Part shown: positions 61,751 through 64,000 of the stretch, one piece after another
Position numbering within the stretch: the stretch's first letter is position 1
Layout of the letters: each line of letters starts with the position of its first letter
Assembly (NCBI GenBank): GCA_019456195.1
Contig: VRUK01000002.1
Coordinates: 56,308-120,307 of the forward strand
Length of the DNA: 64,000 nt
From: Planctomycetota bacterium
Lineage (GTDB): Bacteria; Planctomycetota; Phycisphaerae; Sedimentisphaerales; Anaerobacaceae
Direction: 5' to 3'
The notes under the pieces: model-generated
Told to the model about the DNA's origin: nothing
Databases searched by the model: none
The model's input: only the letters and a program-made list of their open reading frames with translations
Translations under genes and position numbers: made by a program

Positions 61751-63829
61751 ATGTGTAGGAAATTGCTATTTTTAGTTTTGGTGTTGGCTTTGGCCGGCAA
61801 AACTTCAGCAGAACTGGTGGGTCACTGGAAACTCGACGAGGCCTCGGGTACAATCGCTTATGACAGCTCCGGCAATGGTTTCGACGGCATACTTATGGGT
61901 GGCCCGCAGTGGGTTACAGGATATTTTGGCTGGGGGCTCTACCTGGATGGGACAGACGACTATGTCGAGGTCAGTACTCCGCTGAACCTGAATTCCAACA
62001 CTGCGACCTTTACCGCATGGGTGAATTTCGACGGAAGCCAGCCTGACTGGGCTGGTATATGGGTTAGCCGAGCGGGTTCCACAATCGCCGGCATTCATTA
62101 TGGCACCGCGGGGGAATTGCGCTACAATTGGAACGATGACACCTGGCCCTGGAGTTCAGGATTTCAAATACCGGAAAATGAATGGTTCTTTACCGCAGTG
62201 GTCATAGAACCGGATAAAGCAACACTCTATATGAATGACCAAAGCGCCGTCAATGAGGTCGCTCATGCCATAGAGGAATTTGACGATATTCTGGTATTCG
62301 GTCAAGACCCTACAGGCGGAAGGTTCATGAGTGGCACGATAGACGATGTCCGCATTTACGACCACGCCCTGTCGGATGTCGAGATTCTGGCGGCTATGGC
62401 AGGTAGTGATAAATATCCCTATGCCCTGGGACCTTCCCCGAAAGATGGTACCCTCCTTCTGGATACATGGGTAAGCCTTGGCTGGCGGGCGGGAGATTTT
62501 GCTGCTTCGCACGATGTGTACATCGGCGATAATTTTGATGCTGTGAATGAAGGCACCGAAGGCACATTCTTAGGTAACCAGGCAGCAACATTTTTAGTTG
62601 TAGGTTTTCCCGGATTCGCATATCCGGATGGTCTTGTCCCGGGAACGACTTACTACTGGCGCATCGATGAGGTCAATGACACCGAGCCGAACAGCCCGTG
62701 GAAAGGCGATGTCTGGAGCTTTAGTATTCCCCCCAAGACGGCGTACTTCCCCGACCCGGCTGATAGGGCAGAATCTGTAGGTGTCGATGTGCAACTTAGC
62801 TGGACGGGAGGTTTCGGTGCGAAATTACACACCGTGTACTTCGGTGACAATTTCGAAGAAGTGGACAATGCAGCAGGCGGTCTTCCTCAGGGATCTACGG
62901 ATTACACTCCCGGAACGCTCAAAATGGCCAGGACTTATTACTGGCGTGTCGATGAGTTTGATGTTGTCGAAACGCATAAAGGAGACATCTGGAGCTTTAC
63001 AACCGAAGGCGCCGTCCAGAGTGTAAACCCATCTAACGGTGCAGTGGATGTAACGCAAACACCTATTCTAACATGGGCACCGGGCTTAGGTGCTTCACAT
63101 GAAGTCTATTTTGGCGCCGATGCAGCCTCTCTGGAGTTAAAAGGTAGTGGAAATCTTGGTTCCGAGAGCTATGACCCCGGACAGCTTGAATGGAATACTA
63201 CTTACTACTGGCGTATTGATGAGGCTAATAATGCCAACGCCGATAGCCCCTGGACAGGACCGCTCTGGAGCTTTACTACCGCCAACTTCCTGATCATTGA
63301 AGATTTTGAGAGCTACAATGACCTTGACCCCGCCGACCCGGCCAGCAACAGGATATTCAATGCCTGGTTGGATGGATTCGACAATCCTGCATTAAACGGC
63401 TCTATCGTTGGTAACGCTAATCCTCCTTTTGCCGAGCAGACTATCGTTCACAGTGGCAATCAGTCGATGCCGTTTGCATTCGATAACGCAGTCGGTAAAT
63501 CCGAGGCGACTTTGACACTGACTTCCAATCGTGACTGGACAGTCAACGGTGTAAACAGATTAACAATTTGGTACCGAGGCGAAGCATCCAACGCAGCAGA
63601 ACCTATGTACGTTGTTCTAAATGGTACCGCGGCGGTCACTAATGATAATCCGGATGCAGCGCAGGCATCTTCCTGGACCCAATGGAATATCGACCTGCAA
63701 GAATTCGGCATGAACCTTGCCAATGTAACTTCGATTACGCTCGGCCTTGGTAACAGGAGCAATCCGGTTGCCGGCGGTTCAGGTATGTTATACTTCGATG
63801 ACATTCGTCTCTATCCACCTGCACCCTAA
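61751..63829 (+). CDS. Array protein 6: LamG - Fn-like x3 - C-terminal beta-sandwich
   Basis: 692 residues from the ATG at 61751 (AAGGAGG upstream; the frame opens at 61568 through the leader). Signal peptide MCRKLLFLVLVLALAGKTSA, then LamG (about 20-225: LVGHWKLDEASGTIAYDSSG to IDDVRIYDHALSDVEIL). Three fibronectin-like modules and the shared C-terminal sandwich, ending MLYFDDIRLYPPAP, follow. Its modules are very close to those of array protein 4, but its LamG is clearly different, so exchange or conversion of the shared part is likely. Confidence 0.85.
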   Translation: MCRKLLFLVLVLALAGKTSAELVGHWKLDEASGTIAYDSSGNGFDGILMGGPQWVTGYFGWGLYLDGTDDYVEVSTPLNLNSNTATFTAWVNFDGSQPDWAGIWVSRAGSTIAGIHYGTAGELRYNWNDDTWPWSSGFQIPENEWFFTAVVIEPDKATLYMNDQSAVNEVAHAIEEFDDILVFGQDPTGGRFMSGTIDDVRIYDHALSDVEILAAMAGSDKYPYALGPSPKDGTLLLDTWVSLGWRAGDFAASHDVYIGDNFDAVNEGTEGTFLGNQAATFLVVGFPGFAYPDGLVPGTTYYWRIDEVNDTEPNSPWKGDVWSFSIPPKTAYFPDPADRAESVGVDVQLSWTGGFGAKLHTVYFGDNFEEVDNAAGGLPQGSTDYTPGTLKMARTYYWRVDEFDVVETHKGDIWSFTTEGAVQSVNPSNGAVDVTQTPILTWAPGLGASHEVYFGADAASLELKGSGNLGSESYDPGQLEWNTTYYWRIDEANNANADSPWTGPLWSFTTANFLIIEDFESYNDLDPADPASNRIFNAWLDGFDNPALNGSIVGNANPPFAEQTIVHSGNQSMPFAFDNAVGKSEATLTLTSNRDWTVNGVNRLTIWYRGEASNAAEPMYVVLNGTAAVTNDNPDAAQASSWTQWNIDLQEFGMNLANVTSITLGLGNRSNPVAGGSGMLYFDDIRLYPPAP

Positions 63830-63897
63830 GCCGACACCTTAAGAAGGATTATCGATAGTAACTAAAAATGCGTTTTTGATATAGTTATAGTCGATTC

Positions 63898-63934
63898 GGG
63901 GCCTGTGCTGATTTCGTACAGGCCCTTTTTTTTT
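63898..63934 (+). terminator. Terminator of array gene 6, intron insertion site
   Basis: GGGGCCTGTGC and GTACAGGCCC pair around TGATTTC with one mismatch, followed by nine T. The group II intron begins directly after the T-tract. Confidence 0.88.
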
Positions 63935-64000
63935 GTGTGCCCGGCAGGGCACACTTACTTGGAGGTGAAAGTCCTCTATGGGCCCGACAGCGGGAACCAT
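63935..64000 (+). mobile_element. 5' end of a group II intron, probably class C (partial)
   Basis: The sequence starts GTGTGCCCGGCAGGGCACAC, a 5' GUGYG boundary with the first stem, and goes on with GGAGGTGAAAGTCCTCT and GGGCCCGACAGCGGGAACC, typical of domain I of bacterial group II introns. Insertion right after a terminator hairpin and T-tract is the known habit of class C introns. The rest, including the reverse transcriptase gene expected in domain IV, lies beyond the window. Confidence 0.8.

Noticed and set aside
49213..63829. PEP-CTERM, type IX secretion or dockerin-type C-termini in the array proteins
   Set aside because: All six end in a beta-strand (FDDI.L) without a hydrophobic tail and basic cluster or a duplicated calcium-binding motif.

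Overview
The window looks like a bacterial chromosome segment from the Planctomycetota, most likely a Phycisphaerae / Sedimentisphaerales-type anaerobic heterotroph. This is inferred from family content: an H-X9-DG prepilin-like secreted protein, LamG / PA14 / fibronectin-like modular secreted proteins in tandem, UroD-like enzymes next to Gfo/Idh dehydrogenases, ECF sigma factors with membrane anti-sigma-like partners, and a leucine-rich-repeat secreted protein. No rRNA, tRNA, CRISPR array or complete insertion sequence was seen.

Region 1 (1-6242, minus strand) is a housekeeping operon read right to left: a P-loop kinase / deoxyribosyltransferase-like fusion, deoC, pabB, a broken S23-type gene, pabC-like, a Nif3-like gene and scpB (cut by the window edge). 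Most junctions are abutting or 4-base ATGA overlaps. pabB carries two dispersed repeats in frame and ends in a heptamer repeat.

Region 2 (6243-17061) alternates core genes (prfA, rpmE, an mddA-like methyltransferase, a pseudopilin) with accessory DNA. A two-gene cassette with a SAMHD1-like HD phosphohydrolase has its own promoter and lies between inverted short repeats. An AT-rich block holds several small genes and a divergent pair: a putative abortive-infection membrane protein and a SIR2-domain protein. Both cassettes look like phage defence.

Region 3 (17062-23408) holds a sugar-isomerase-like TIM barrel gene, a lipoprotein gene, a glycine-zipper lipoprotein gene and a four-gene envelope operon (COG3014-like, YcfL-like, LpoB-like, CsgG-like).

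Region 4 (23439-35478, minus) is a catabolic cluster: a clan GH-A glycoside hydrolase, a Gfo/Idh/MocA oxidoreductase, a sodium:solute symporter, a hydroxyisobutyrate-dehydrogenase-like enzyme, two UroD-like proteins and an unusual Nramp-like transporter. GTP-type PEP carboxykinase lies upstream. Region 5 (35702-48357, minus) has an LRR protein, a Gly/Pro-rich secreted protein, an M1-type metallopeptidase, two ECF sigma / membrane-partner modules, a frameshifted Cys-rich protein gene, and a glycerate kinase / GntP permease operon.

Region 6 (48358-64000, plus) is the most striking part. Six tandem paralogous genes encode large secreted proteins. Each ends in the same three fibronectin-like modules and the same C-terminal beta-sandwich, but the N-terminal domain differs (LamG, PA14, CBM4/9-like, discoidin-like). 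Promoters, leaders and terminators are duplicated with the genes. The last terminator is followed directly by the 5' end of a group II intron that runs off the window.
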